Positions 1-12,640 of a stretch of 64,000 nucleotides of DNA are shown piece after piece. The first letter of the stretch is position 1. Each line of letters starts with the position of its first letter. The DNA is from Arthrinium phaeospermum (Eukaryota > Ascomycota > Sordariomycetes > Amphisphaeriales > Apiosporaceae): positions 1-64,000 of the forward strand of contig QYRS01000011.1 of the NCBI GenBank assembly GCA_006503535.1, written 5' to 3'. A program made the translations under genes and the position numbers. The notes beneath the pieces are model-generated. The model ran no database searches and was not told where the DNA came from. It was given only the letters and a program-made list of their open reading frames with translations.

Positions 1-339
1 ACTTAAATATTATATTATATTTAAATAGATAAAACTTGTAAATTAAAATAAATAAATAAATAAATAAAGGTAAATTAAAACTATTAATAATATTTATAAT
101 AATTATATATATTATAAGCGATTATATTTATATATAAAAAAAAGAAAGTAATATAATAAAATAATTAAATATTTTTAAAAAAATTATAAAATTAATTTAT
201 AATAAATATAAAATTAACTCGTATTTATTATATAAATTAAAAAAAAAAATTTCTTTTATTTTAAAATTTATAAATTTAATTATTTTATATTAATATTTTA
301 AAAATTAATTTATTATATTATTAATATAATATATTTCTA

Positions 340-900
340 ATTTTATAAAATTAAACTTATACGATTATAATATAATTATAATTATAACTTATAACTTTAT
401 TATAAGCTTTATATTTAATAATAATTAAATAACTTTTTAAAGTTATTTTTAATTAAATTATATTTTTTTAATTTTTTTTAATTAATTAATTTTGTAAATT
501 TATTAATAAAAATAAATATTTTTATTAAAATATAAATTTATTAAATAAAATTTTTTTTAAAAAAAATAATTAATTATTTTTTTATTAATAATTATAAAAA
601 TTTAATTATTATTTTAATTTTAATAAATAATCTTAATTTATTATTTATATACTTTTATTTTAATTATTTTTTAAAAATCTCTTTTTAAAAAGTTTATAAA
701 TATATTTTATTAATAAATTTTATATAAATAATTAATAATTAAAATTTTAATTAATATTAATATAATATATATTTTATTAATAAATTTAATAAAAATAATT
801 TTATATAAGTTAATTTAAATAAATAAATAATAAAGCTTTATTTAAACTTTATTAAACTATACTTTATTTTTATTTTTTTAAATTTTAATAATTAAATATT
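340..900 (+). repeat. Older repeat also present between copies C and D
   Basis: Positions about 340-435 match about 19,130-19,220, and about 770-900 match about 18,385-18,510, both in the same orientation. The landmark word is TTATTTAAACTTTATTAAA. The spacing differs between the two loci, so there have been insertions or deletions. The element type cannot be recognised. Confidence 0.55.
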
Positions 901-1339
901 ATATTTAATAATATTTTTAAATTAATTAAAACTTTAATATATATTATATTATTTTATTTATTATAATAATAATTTTAATAATAAACCGTTAATTATATAT
1001 TATAAAGTTTCGTTATTAATATATATTTATTTTTTTAAATCTTTTAATTTATTTATTACCTTTTTATAATTAATAAAAAAGAATTTTAATTTTATTAAAA
1101 AAAAACTTTTTTTAATTATTTTAATTTTAATAATAAAATTAATATATACGCGAGCGATTAATTTTACTATATTAAAAAATTATAATTAATAAATTAAATA
1201 ATTAAAATAATAATTTAAAATTTAAAATATATAATAAAGCTTATATAAATTATTAATTTTAATGTTTTTATATAAATTTAAATTTAAATTTTTTTTAAAT
1301 TATTAAAAGTATTATTAAAAATTTAATAAATACTTAATA

Positions 1340-1530
1340 TCGTTAAATCCTATTTTTATAAATATAATAATATGTAAATTTAAATATATAGGTTAAAATA
1401 AGTATATTAAAAAGAATAAAGATTTTAAAATATATTAAAGTTATATTAATATTTTAAAAGTATTAATATTTATTTATTAATAAATTTATTAATAAAGTTT
1501 ATATATTAACCTTTTATTAATAACGTATTA
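1340..1530 (+). repeat. Related empty site for the SINE insertion
   Basis: This segment aligns with 10,200-10,310 joined directly to 10,891-11,000. TTAAAGTTATATT at 1,434-1,446 corresponds to the duplicated target and is followed by the same TTAATATTTTAAAA-like sequence. It is an older repeat copy that never received the SINE, so it shows the pre-insertion structure. Confidence 0.7.
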
Positions 1531-4500
1531 AATTATTAGATAAAAAAAACGTTATTATTTTAATAATTATTAATTTATAATTTATATAATTCTTATTATA
1601 TTTTATAAATTAAAATATTCGTTTCGTTATTTATTATATTATATCGTAATTAATTATATTTATTATATTTAATTAACGGGCGTTTTATAAAATTTTTTAT
1701 ATTTTATTTAATAATATTTTTAAAGGAGCTGTTTTAATTTAATTTAATAAAAAGTATTTTTAAAACCTTCCTCGCTTATATTTAAATAGCTTAATAATTT
1801 TATTATCGTTATTAGAAATTTCTTTTACTATTTATTAATAATTCTTTATTATTATTTATTTTTATTAATTTGAATATTACAATACGTTTTTTATATTTAA
1901 TTATTTAAAATAGCTTTTTTATTAAAAGCTTTTTATATTTATTTTAATATTTATTAATTAACTTTTTAGAATTAAATAATAAATATTCGGTTTTTATAAA
2001 TTATATTTATAATTATAACTTTTTTATTTAATTAAATATTAAACTTATTTTTAAATACAATATTAAAAAATTACTTTTATTTTATATATATTTTTAACCT
2101 TCGATATTTTAATCGATTTTAATTAATTTAAAAGAGGAAATTTTACGAAAAAAAAAATCCTTATTATTATTAAATATTAAAAATAAATAAGCGATAAAAA
2201 TTATTAAATAAATCCGGAAATTATTAAATAAATTTAATTAATAAGTTAATTTTTAATATATTTAAATATTTTTTAAAAACTTAAATATTATTATAAATAT
2301 TTTTTTAAAAATTTATTTAATAAATAATATTATAATAAAGTTATAAATATATATTATTATAATAAATTTATTAATTAATAAGTTTAATTATATTTAATTT
2401 TTATTTTAAAAAAAATAAAAAATATTATAAATTTTATATCTTTTTATAAAAAGTTTTTTATAAAACGATTTTTTTTATAAAAACGTAAATTTTTTATAAT
2501 ATTTATTAAAAGCTTTTATAAATTAAAAAGTTTATAATTAAATAATATTTTATAAAGACTTATATAAATCGCTTTTATAAAGGCGAAATTTAAGTTTTAT
2601 TATAAACGATATTATATTAATTTAAAATTTATTTAAATATATAAAATTATAATATTTAATTACGATTTTAATTATTTAATTTTTACGTTTAAATAAATTA
2701 TTAATTTAAAAATAATAGGTATTAATTATTAAAAAACGAATATTAAATTTTTTTTAAAAATTAATTTAAAAATTCGATATAAACTTAAAGTTTTTATTAA
2801 AAATTATATTTTTAAAAATTCCTTAATTAATAAAAAAAAAAGCGAATAATAATTTTTCACTAAGTTTTTATAATATATTTTTTATTAAAAATTAATCCGG
2901 TTTATTTAAATATAAAATATAAAATAAAGTAATTAAATAAAATAATCTTTATTCTTTTTTTAATTTATTAAAATATTTCGATTAAGAATATATAAATAAA
3001 TTAATAATAAAATCGATCGTAATTATTTAATAATAATAAATTTTATAAATTATTAATTTATATTTTTTATATAGTTTTTAACGAGACGTTTAATTTAATT
3101 ATACGTTATATATATTTTTAATATTTTTTATTTAATATATCTTTCGTTAAATTATTAAACTATTTAAATTTTTAAATATTTTAATTTCTTTAAAATAATA
3201 TTATTATCGTAAATTATTATAATATAATATTTAATAAGCTTTTATAAAATATAAATCGTCGTTCTTTATTTAATTTATATATATATAAATATTATAAAGC
3301 TTAAATAAAATACTTTATTTAAAAAAAAATTTAATATTCTTTTTATAATATTTAACGGTCGTAATTTCTTTAATAATTAACGTATAATATTTATTTTTTT
3401 AATATATTATTTAAAACTTTTATTTTATTTTAAAATTTATAAAGGTTTTAAAGTATATATATATATAGATTTCTATATTTAATTAAATCGTATTAAAGGT
3501 AAGAAATTCATTATTTCGATTAATATTATAAAAAGTTTATAATTAATTTAAAGTATTTAAAATAAAAATTAATTTATTAAATAAATAATAAATTTAAAAA
3601 CTATATATAATAAATAAATTAATATATTTATTAAATATTTATTAATTTTATTTATATTTAATATATTTAAATTAATTTATTTAATAATTCTTTTAATAAT
3701 TATATAATCGATTAATATAATAATTAATTTAATATTAAATAAATTATATATAAAATCTTTTTATAATAAATATTAAATATATTACTTTTTATTTTAAAAA
3801 GCTATATTTTATTTTTATATTAAATAAATATTAATTAATAAATTAATAAAAAAAAACTTATATTAATAATATAGTCTTTTCTATTTATTTCTAACCGGGT
3901 TTAAAATAAAAAAGTATAATTTTAAATCCTTATTTAAAATATTTATTAATTTAAAAAAAAATTTTTTTAAATTATAATAATATATATAGTTTTAAAATTT
4001 ATAACATTTTAAATAATAATAAAAAATTAAATTCCTTTTAAATTAAATTATAATATATTAATTTAATAAATATTATATTTCTTAATATATTATTAATTAT
4101 TTTATTTATTTTATAACCTTTTATAAATAATATCGTTTTATATTTATATAAAAGTTTAAATATTTAAATATAATATAAAATTAAATATTATAAAAACTAT
4201 TAATTTTTAAATATTATTTTAATAACCGAAGTTATTTTAAAAAAGAAATTATTAAAAACGGCCACGCGATTTTTTATAAAAATTATATCGAATTCGTTAA
4301 TAAAAAATTTAAAAAGCTTAATTAAAAATAATTTAAAAATAATTTTTTAAATAAAATAACGATATTTTTTTAATAAAAAGCGAAAAAATAATATTAAAGT
4401 AACGTAAATAATTTTTTAAAAGTATTAAAAAATAATAATATTATTAATAAAAGCTTTATAAATACGGCGAACTTTTTTAATAATTAATTTATAAATTTTT

Positions 4501-5283
4501 ATATATAAATTAAAGTATTACGAATTATTATTATTATTATAATAAATTATTTTAAACTTTTAATATTTATTATTATAAATAAATATCGATATTTAAAATA
4601 AATTAAAAATTAATAAAAAAAACTTATAATATTTATTATCGCGATATATTTCTTTTTTTTTTAATAATTTAATAATAATTTATTAGAATAATAATAAATA
4701 ATTATTAAGTATCGCGATTTTATTTAAGGCTTTAAAATTTATAATTATTCGACTTTTTTCTTAATTATATATTTTATATTATATTACGAATAATATATAT
4801 AAAAGAATTAATTTATTAATTTATTCGAATCGATTTTTTTTATATAATTTATTATAGATTTTATTAAAAACTTTTATATTTCGGTAATTTAATAAATAAA
4901 ATTAATTATTAAACCTTTAATTTTATTATTTTTTAATAAATAAAATTTTTATTTATTAGTTTTTTAAAACGTTGATTAAGTTTTTATCGATTTATATTTC
5001 GAAATATTTATTAACGATTTCTTTAATTTTATTGATGAGTATTAAGAATTCGGTATAAATATAAACGTTAATAAAAGTAATTTTTTTCGATTATAAATAG
5101 GTTTTTTAATATTTAATAATAAATAATTAATTATATAAAATTTTAATTTAAATAAATTATTTATAATTAATTTTTTATTATTTTTAATAAATAAATTTAA
5201 ATTAATTATAAAATTTATAAAAAAGTTAATTTTTTTTATATTTATTAAATTAATTATATTAAAAATTTTATTTATTATAAAAA

Positions 5284-6485
5284 TATTTATTTAAATTTTT
5301 TTTTTAATATATATATATATTAATATAATAGTAAGGAATAAATAGATAGTAATATAAATTAATAATAACTTTGTATTAAGATAAATAGGTATTTTAAATA
5401 GTAAAGTTAAAAAAATTAAGCCTTTAATGATAATAAATAGTAAATATTAAGCTATTTTTTTTACCATAATTTTCGATTATAGTTATTTATTATCCCCTAC
5501 GGTATAGGATTTAAAATAAACCCGGAGCTCGTAATAATATTATATCTAACTATTAAAAAAGGAATTATTATATTCGTTTGTATTATATAAGTTTAAGATT
5601 TATTAGAGATTATTTGTATTGAATAATAAATTTTTAAAACTAACGTATGTAAATATCGATTTTACGTAGGTTTTCGGAAAAAGTTTTTGAAAATAAATAT
5701 AAATTCTCGCGATATACGCTTCTTAAAATTTATAATTTATTTTTCTTTTTTATTATATATATATATATACGTTATTATTTTTTATTTTAATCCTTTTTAT
5801 TATTATATACCTATAATATTATTTATATTTTAATATTTATTTATATATATATAATAATTATTAGTAATAATAACGACGCTATATTATACGTACCTGCAAA
5901 AGGCGCTTTTAATAATTTCGATAAGGCCGGCGCCGTTACGCCGGTAATTAAATTCTAATTTCTTTTTAAAAAGCTTTATTTCTGTGATTATTATATCGCT
6001 TTTAATAAACTCGATTTTAAGGTATTCGAGATCGCGTTTAATAATATATTTTTTAAATTATTATAATACGTAACTTTTTATATATATATTTATATGTCGT
6101 ATATAAGGTATATGGTGGTGAAGACCGCCATCGAAATTATTAAACGATAAAGGGTATATTTATACGTATATAAAATAGAAATAAGGCTCCGGAGACCGCG
6201 GAGTTTTTAAGTAAACTCGATGAAGGTTGATGCGATAAGATCGCGAATTAACTTAATTAATTAAAAAAAAAGAGCCGTTATTAATAAATAGGAAATAAAC
6301 GAACTGAGATTGGCGAATAATTTTTTAATAATGGATATATTATTATCGATTTATTATTAATCGGTTGTTATATAATTAATTGGTTTATATATTTATTTAA
6401 TTTAATTTATTATATAAAAAGTAATAGGTTTTATATAAATTTTCTTTTTAATATAAATAATAGATTAATGTCTTTCGTAAAATGG
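5284..6485 (+). repeat. 1.2-kb repeat family, copy A (least mutated)
   Basis: This is the best preserved of four related copies. It starts with TATTTATTTAAATTT and ends near TTTCGTAAAATGG. Its centre (about 5,900-5,945) keeps GC-rich words such as AAGGCCGGCGCCGTTACGCC. Copy B shares this centre in reverse orientation, while copies C and D carry a different centre. Length and multiple orientations would fit a solo LTR or a long terminal inverted repeat. The TG...CA termini of an LTR cannot be confirmed because RIP has altered the ends. Confidence 0.75.
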
Positions 6486-6517
6486 TTATAAAAGTATTTA
6501 ATAAAATATTAAACGAG

Positions 6518-6591
6518 GTAAAAATTCCTTTAAAAAATATATATTATATTTCCGAAATTATATTAAATTTAATATTAATAAGTAATATAAT
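6518..6591 (+). pseudogene. Possible copia-type pol trace (GAG-pre-integrase)
   Basis: One forward frame beginning at 6,518 reads VKIPLKNIYYI, and 13 residues further on LILISN. This resembles the conserved 'LKNVLYVP..LNLISV' segment just before the integrase zinc finger in Ty1/copia polyproteins. It lies directly downstream of repeat copy A. The surrounding frame is full of stops, as expected after RIP. The match is short and comes from very A+T-biased sequence, so the family assignment is tentative. Confidence 0.35.
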
Positions 6592-9500
6592 TTAAAAAAA
6601 TTAAAATATTATTAATAATAGTTTATTTATTATAATTAAGTTTATAATCGATATAATTATATAATTATTATTTATATTTAATAATTATTTTTTTAATTAA
6701 CGTAATAATTATTATTAAAATTAAAAAAATAAGTTTTTAAAATATATTAAAAGAATTATTATTTATTTATTTAATTATATTTTAATTTAATATATTTCGA
6801 AATTATAATTATTTAATTTATAATATTAATAACGATTATAATTTTTAATATTTTAATATTAATAAAGGTATATATTATTAAATATTTAAAATTAAATATA
6901 AAATTTTAATTATTAAAAAAAGGGTATAATTAATAATAATATATATATATTAATTGGATAATAATATTTTTTTTTTAATTTATAACTTTTTTAAAGTAAG
7001 GAATTATTCGTTTTATTACGATGAATAATACTTTAAAATTAAAAATTTAAAAAATAATTTTATAAATAAAAAAGTTAATTTTAACGGAGATAAAATCGAA
7101 TAATTTGTTTTTTAATAGAATATTTAATTCGAAATAATTTAATATTATTTATTTTTTTTAATAAATTTTATTAAAATATATTTATTTTTATTACTTTTTT
7201 TAAATAAATAAAAAAAAACTTTATTTATTTATAAATTATAACGTAGTTAATTTTTTTAAAATTTCCCTTTTATATTTTAAATTTATTTTTTAATCGATTA
7301 AAAAAACTTTTTTTAATAAGCGTTTATTTTTAATTAAGATTAATATAAATTTTAATATTTTTTATGTTAAAGGATATATATATTATTATTTTAAAATATA
7401 TATAAAGGAATAATAATTTAAAACGAGTTTTATAATATTAAAGAGTTTTTTTTAAAATAAGCTTAATAAAGTGTTTAATATAATATATAACGCTATCTTT
7501 TTACGTATTTCTATATAAATTTACGTTATTTATAATACTTTTTAAAATTTTCATAATTTAATTATTATTTATTATATTAAAAATTAAATATTAATTTAAA
7601 TATAATTTTATTAATTATATTATATATAAATATATAATTAATAATATATTTATTATATAAAATAGGATTATTTATTATTTTATAATATTTATAATAAATT
7701 AGAAATAAATTAAAAATTAATTAAATATTATTAATTTTATTATTATTTTTTTAAAAAAAAAGTATTATTTAATATATTTATATTTTTTTTATTTATATTA
7801 ACGAAATAAACGATTTTCCCTTTATTATTTTTATTTTTATTTTTAAAATTTTTATATTTATTTCTTTTTTTATCGAAATATTTTTATTTTTAATATTAAC
7901 TATTATTATTAATTTTATTATAATTCTTATAAAAATCCTGGTTATTATTATAATTTTTATAAAAGTTATAATTATTATTAATTACAGTTACGTTTATTTT
8001 AACGTTAATTTTAATAATTACGTTTACTTTTTAATAATAAAAATATATAAATATTAAAAAAAATAAGTTTTTACTTTTTTATAATATTTAAATATATAAG
8101 TTTATATAAAATATATTAAATATGTTAATAATAATAAAATTTTTTTAATTTTTAATAATAAAAATATAATTTAATATTATTTTTTTATATTAAGTTAATA
8201 AAGAAATTATTTAATAGGTAAATTAATGTTAATTTATATATATTATAACGCTTTATTAATTTAAATTATTAAATTAAAAAGTATTATTAATTTTAACGTA
8301 GCGAATTATTTTAATAATAAAATTTATTAATATAATATTATTTTTAATAATATTTAAAATAATACTTAATATAAATATATTTCTTATTAATTATAATTAT
8401 ATTTATTTAAAATTTAATAATAAAAGTATTAAAAACGGTTTTATATTTAATTAATAAAAAAGTTTTTATTATTTCGTTTAAAATTCGTTATTTTATTATT
8501 AAATAATTAAGCCGATAATAAATATTTAAAAAATATTTAAAATTTATTTAATAATATTTATTATTATTATTATTATTAAAAAACGTTATAATATATTCTT
8601 TAAAAATATATATATTAATAAAAATAAGGTTTTTATTTTTAATAACCGTTTTTAAGTCGTTAAAGTTATTATAATAAGAATTAAAACTATTAATCTTATC
8701 GCGTTTAATATATATTATTTTTTATAAATAATAAAATTATTTATATTTTTATCGATATTAATTTTTATTAAAATTATTAATATTTTTCGATATTTAATAA
8801 TCGTTATTTATAATCGGTATTAAATAAATTATTATTAAAATTTATTAATTTCCTATTTTTAAAATTATTAAATAAAGAAATAAAAAGAAAAAAATTAAAT
8901 CGATTATTTAATATAAATATATTAAATTCGATTATAATAATAATAAATTACGACGTAAATAGTTATAAATTAAATATAACGAATCGTTAATTATTTATTA
9001 AATTAAATAATTAATTTAAATTTATTTTTATTTACATTTTTTAAAAATTAAAAAAGTTTTAAAAATTATTTAATATAACGTTAATAAATATATTAATTAA
9101 TATTAAATTACTTTTTATTTTATTTTAATTTTTAAAAAAAGTCGTAATAATAATATCGAAATATTTTATTATAATCGAGTTATTTTTAATTTAAAATTAA
9201 ATAATTATTTAAATATTTAAATTATTAATTCGGTTAATAATATAATAAATTTATTACGTTTACCCCCGATTATTATTATAACGTTTCGAATTTATAGCCG
9301 TTTTAATAATTATTTTAATTCCTTATCTTTATTATTAAAATTAAAATTAATATTAAAAGTTTTTTTTAAATTATTATTTAATAATTTTAAAAATAATTTA
9401 TCGAAATTAAATAGGTTAATAATATTTAAAAAATTAAGGTTTAAAAAAATAATTTATCGAAAATTATTAAGTATTAATTCTTTTAAGGAATCCTCCGCGT

Positions 9501-10297
9501 TCGGGTTAAATATAATACTATATTCTAGTTTCGATTAATAATAATTTCGACGGAATTTATAATTTAATAATATATAAAAATAAAAAAAATAACTTTTTTA
9601 AGAAAGCGTAAAAAGGAAAGTTAAATTTTATAGCTTAAAATCGCGATATTTAAACGTATAAATTTAAGGGTTTAATAAATAATTTAATATAATTATAATT
9701 TAAAGAAATTAATATATTTATAATAAAACTTTAAAGTAAAAAAGTAATTTTAAATAAAAGTTTTATTTAAAAAATAACTATTATAAGCGTAATTAAATAT
9801 TTAATAAGAAGCCATTTTTTTTTATTAATTTATAATATAAAAAAATATTTTTTCGATTTATTAAAATTATAAGCGATAAAAAAGAATAAAGTAAAATAAA
9901 AAAAGTATTATATTTATAATTTTAATAATAAAAAAAAGATATTTTAAAAAAGAAAGAAATATTTACGCGCGATATTAAAATATTTAATTTTTTAAAAGTA
10001 ACGGCCTTTTCGAAATATTAGTTATTCGCGGTATATAATAAATATTTTTTTTAGCTTTTAAAGTTTTTAAAATTTAATTTATGCGCGATAAACGAAAGGA
10101 ATTTATATATTTTTTATTTAATTATTTCATAACGAACAGTTAATAATATAAAGTTAAATTTTTATATAATTATAATATTATAATATAAAATTTAATTTTT
10201 ATAATAAATAATTATAAAAATATTATTATTTAATATATAAATTTAAATATATAAATTAAAATAAATATATTAAGAAGAATAGAAATTTTAAAATACG

Positions 10298-10310
10298 TTA
10301 AAACTATATT
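10298..10310. repeat. Target-site duplication, left copy
   Basis: The 13-bp word TTAAAACTATATT here is repeated exactly at 10,891-10,903, at the two ends of the SINE-like element. Its last two T residues merge with the poly(T) run, so the exact left boundary is ambiguous by a few bases. Confidence 0.8.
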
Positions 10311-10890
10311 TTTTTTTTTTTTTTTTTTTTTATCGGTTTAACCCAGATACAAGTAGACCCTATTTTACGGCGGGGCCGCTATACAATTCGATTAATTAAA
10401 TTAGGCCGGTTTTTTTTAATAAGTGGGTCCCGTAGGATAAGTGCGGGTCTAAAGGGGTAGGTGCCTTATTAGTCGACTAAAAACCACGTTAAAAAAACCG
10501 TACTAAGCCTATTATAGGTATATAAATAAAAATATTAAATAAAACTTTTATTAAATATAATAAGCCTTTAACTAACCGGTTAAATTACCGGTTTAAAACT
10601 AAACGCTACCTATTAAATCTTAAATTTAAGCCTAATATTAAGTAAATATAATTAACTTTTTATAAATTTTTTATATAAATATTAATACGTTTAATTGATA
10701 TATATTAATCGTAATTATAAACTAAATCGATTCGCCGGCTTATATTGGTCCGGTATAATACGATAAGAAACCCCACTTCTTATTATAATAAAAACTAAAA
10801 AACGGCGCCTTTAAAAGGATTTAAACCCTCGACCTAATATATATCCTTATATCCGGTTATTTACTTATTAAACTATATAAACTAAAGGCA
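10311..10890 (-). mobile_element. tRNA-derived SINE-like insertion
   Basis: Read on the minus strand, the element starts at 10,890 with a tRNA-like head. An A-box-like TAGTTTAATAAG lies near 10,874-10,863, and a B-box-like GGTTTAAATCC near 10,828-10,818. The B-box differs from the consensus GGTTCGANTCC by CG to TA, a RIP-type change. A unique body of about 450 bp follows, far richer in G+C than its surroundings (around 10,430-10,470). The element ends in a poly(A) tail, seen as the T run at 10,309-10,331 on the plus strand. Length, internal pol III promoter boxes, A tail and flanking direct repeats are the hallmarks of a SINE. No named fungal SINE was matched. Confidence 0.8.
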
Positions 10891-10903
10891 TTAAAACTAT
10901 ATT
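10891..10903. repeat. Target-site duplication, right copy
   Basis: TTAAAACTATATT lies immediately beyond the tRNA-like head of the SINE and matches 10,298-10,310 perfectly. Downstream sequence continues the same older repeat that is found uninterrupted around 1,434-1,520. Confidence 0.8.
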
Positions 10904-11462
10904 AATATTTTAAAAATATTAATATATTTACTTATCGATAAATTTATTAATAAAGTTTATATATTAACTCTTTATTAAATAATATATTATATAATTTAAT
11001 TTAAATTTATTAAATAATTAATTTTTAATAAATAATTTAAATATTAATTTTTTATTAAAAATATTCTTTAATAAAATTATTTATTTTATTTATTTTATTA
11101 AAAATATTTATTATTTATTATTATATTTTAAATAAATTTTTTATTAATTTATTAATAAATAAATCGAATAATTTAATATAAAATAATAAAAACGAATTAT
11201 AATATTTATTTAATAAAATAACTTATTAATAAATATTTATTTTAAATAACTTTTTAAAAAACCGTAAAATATATATAAAATATTTATTTTTATTCTTAAT
11301 TTTTAAATAAATATTATTTTTTATCGTTACGTTATATTTTAATCCGAAATATATTTTTTATTATAATTTTATAAAAAAAAAAAAATTATTTTTTATATAA
11401 TAGTATATATATAATAAAAATTAAATAATAAATATTAATTTAATAATAATAATAGAAATTTA

Positions 11463-12640
11463 TTCCGTTTTATAAAAACGTTAATTTATTATTTATATTA
11501 AAAAGAAAATTTATATAACATTTATTACTTTTTATATAATAAATTAAATTAAATAAGTATATAAATTAATTAATTATATAATAATTAATTAATAAATCGA
11601 TAATAATATATTTATTATTAAAAAATTATTCGATAATTTCGATTTATTTATTTCCTGTTTATTAATAATAATTTTTTTTTAATTAATTAAATTAATCCGC
11701 GATTTTATTATATCGGCCTTTATCGAATTTATTTAAAAACTCTACGGTTTTTAAAGCTTTATTTCCGTTTTATATATATAAATACGCCTTTTATTATTTA
11801 ATAATTTTAATAACGGTTTTTATTATTATATATTTTATATATAACGTATAAATTATATATATAAAAAGTTATATATTATAATAATTTAAAAAGTATATTA
11901 TTAAATATAATTTCGAATATTTTAAAATCGAGTTTATTAAAAGCGATATAATAATCGTAGAAATAAAGCTTTTTAAAAAAAAATTAAAATTTAATTATTA
12001 ACGTAACGGCGTCGGCTTTATCGAAATTATTAAAAGCGCTTTTTATAAACGTATACGATATAACGTTATTATTATTATTAATAATTATTATAATATATAA
12101 ATAAATATTAAAATATAAATAATATTATAAATATATAATAAAAAGGATTAAAATAAAAAATAATAACGTATATATATATATATATATAAAAAAAAGAAAT
12201 AAATTATAAAATTTAAAAAGCGTTTATCGCGAAAATTTATATTTATTTTCGAAAACTTTTTTTAAAAACCTATATAAAATCGATATTTATATATTAATTT
12301 TAAAAACTTTATTATTCGATATATATAATTTTCGATAAATTTTAAATTTATATAATACGAATAAATAATTTTTTTTATAATTAAATATAATATTATTATA
12401 AATTTTAAATTTATTTTAAATTTTATATTAAAAAAAATAATAAATAATTATAATTAAAAAGTATTAAAAAAAGATTTAATATTTATTATTTATTATTATT
12501 AAAAGTTTAATTTTTTTAATTTTATTATTTAAAATATTTATTTATTTTAATATAAATTATTATTAATTTATATTATTATTTATTTTTTTTTTATTTATAT
12601 TAATTATATATATATATTAAAAATAAATTTAAATAAATAT
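11463..12640 (-). repeat. 1.2-kb repeat family, copy B
   Basis: This is the reverse complement of copy A over its full length. Shared landmarks include the central ACGCCGTTACG block (about 12,000-12,020) and the outer end AAATTTAAATAAATA at 12,640. The sequence flanking its inner end does not match that flanking copy A, so 11,463 is a true repeat boundary. It is more RIP-damaged than copy A. Confidence 0.72.

Noticed and set aside
7800..8050. Possible copia gag with zinc knuckle on the minus strand
   Set aside because: Asn/Lys-rich readings such as YKNYNNNQD are expected from A+T-saturated DNA, and the Cys/His spacing could not be shown.
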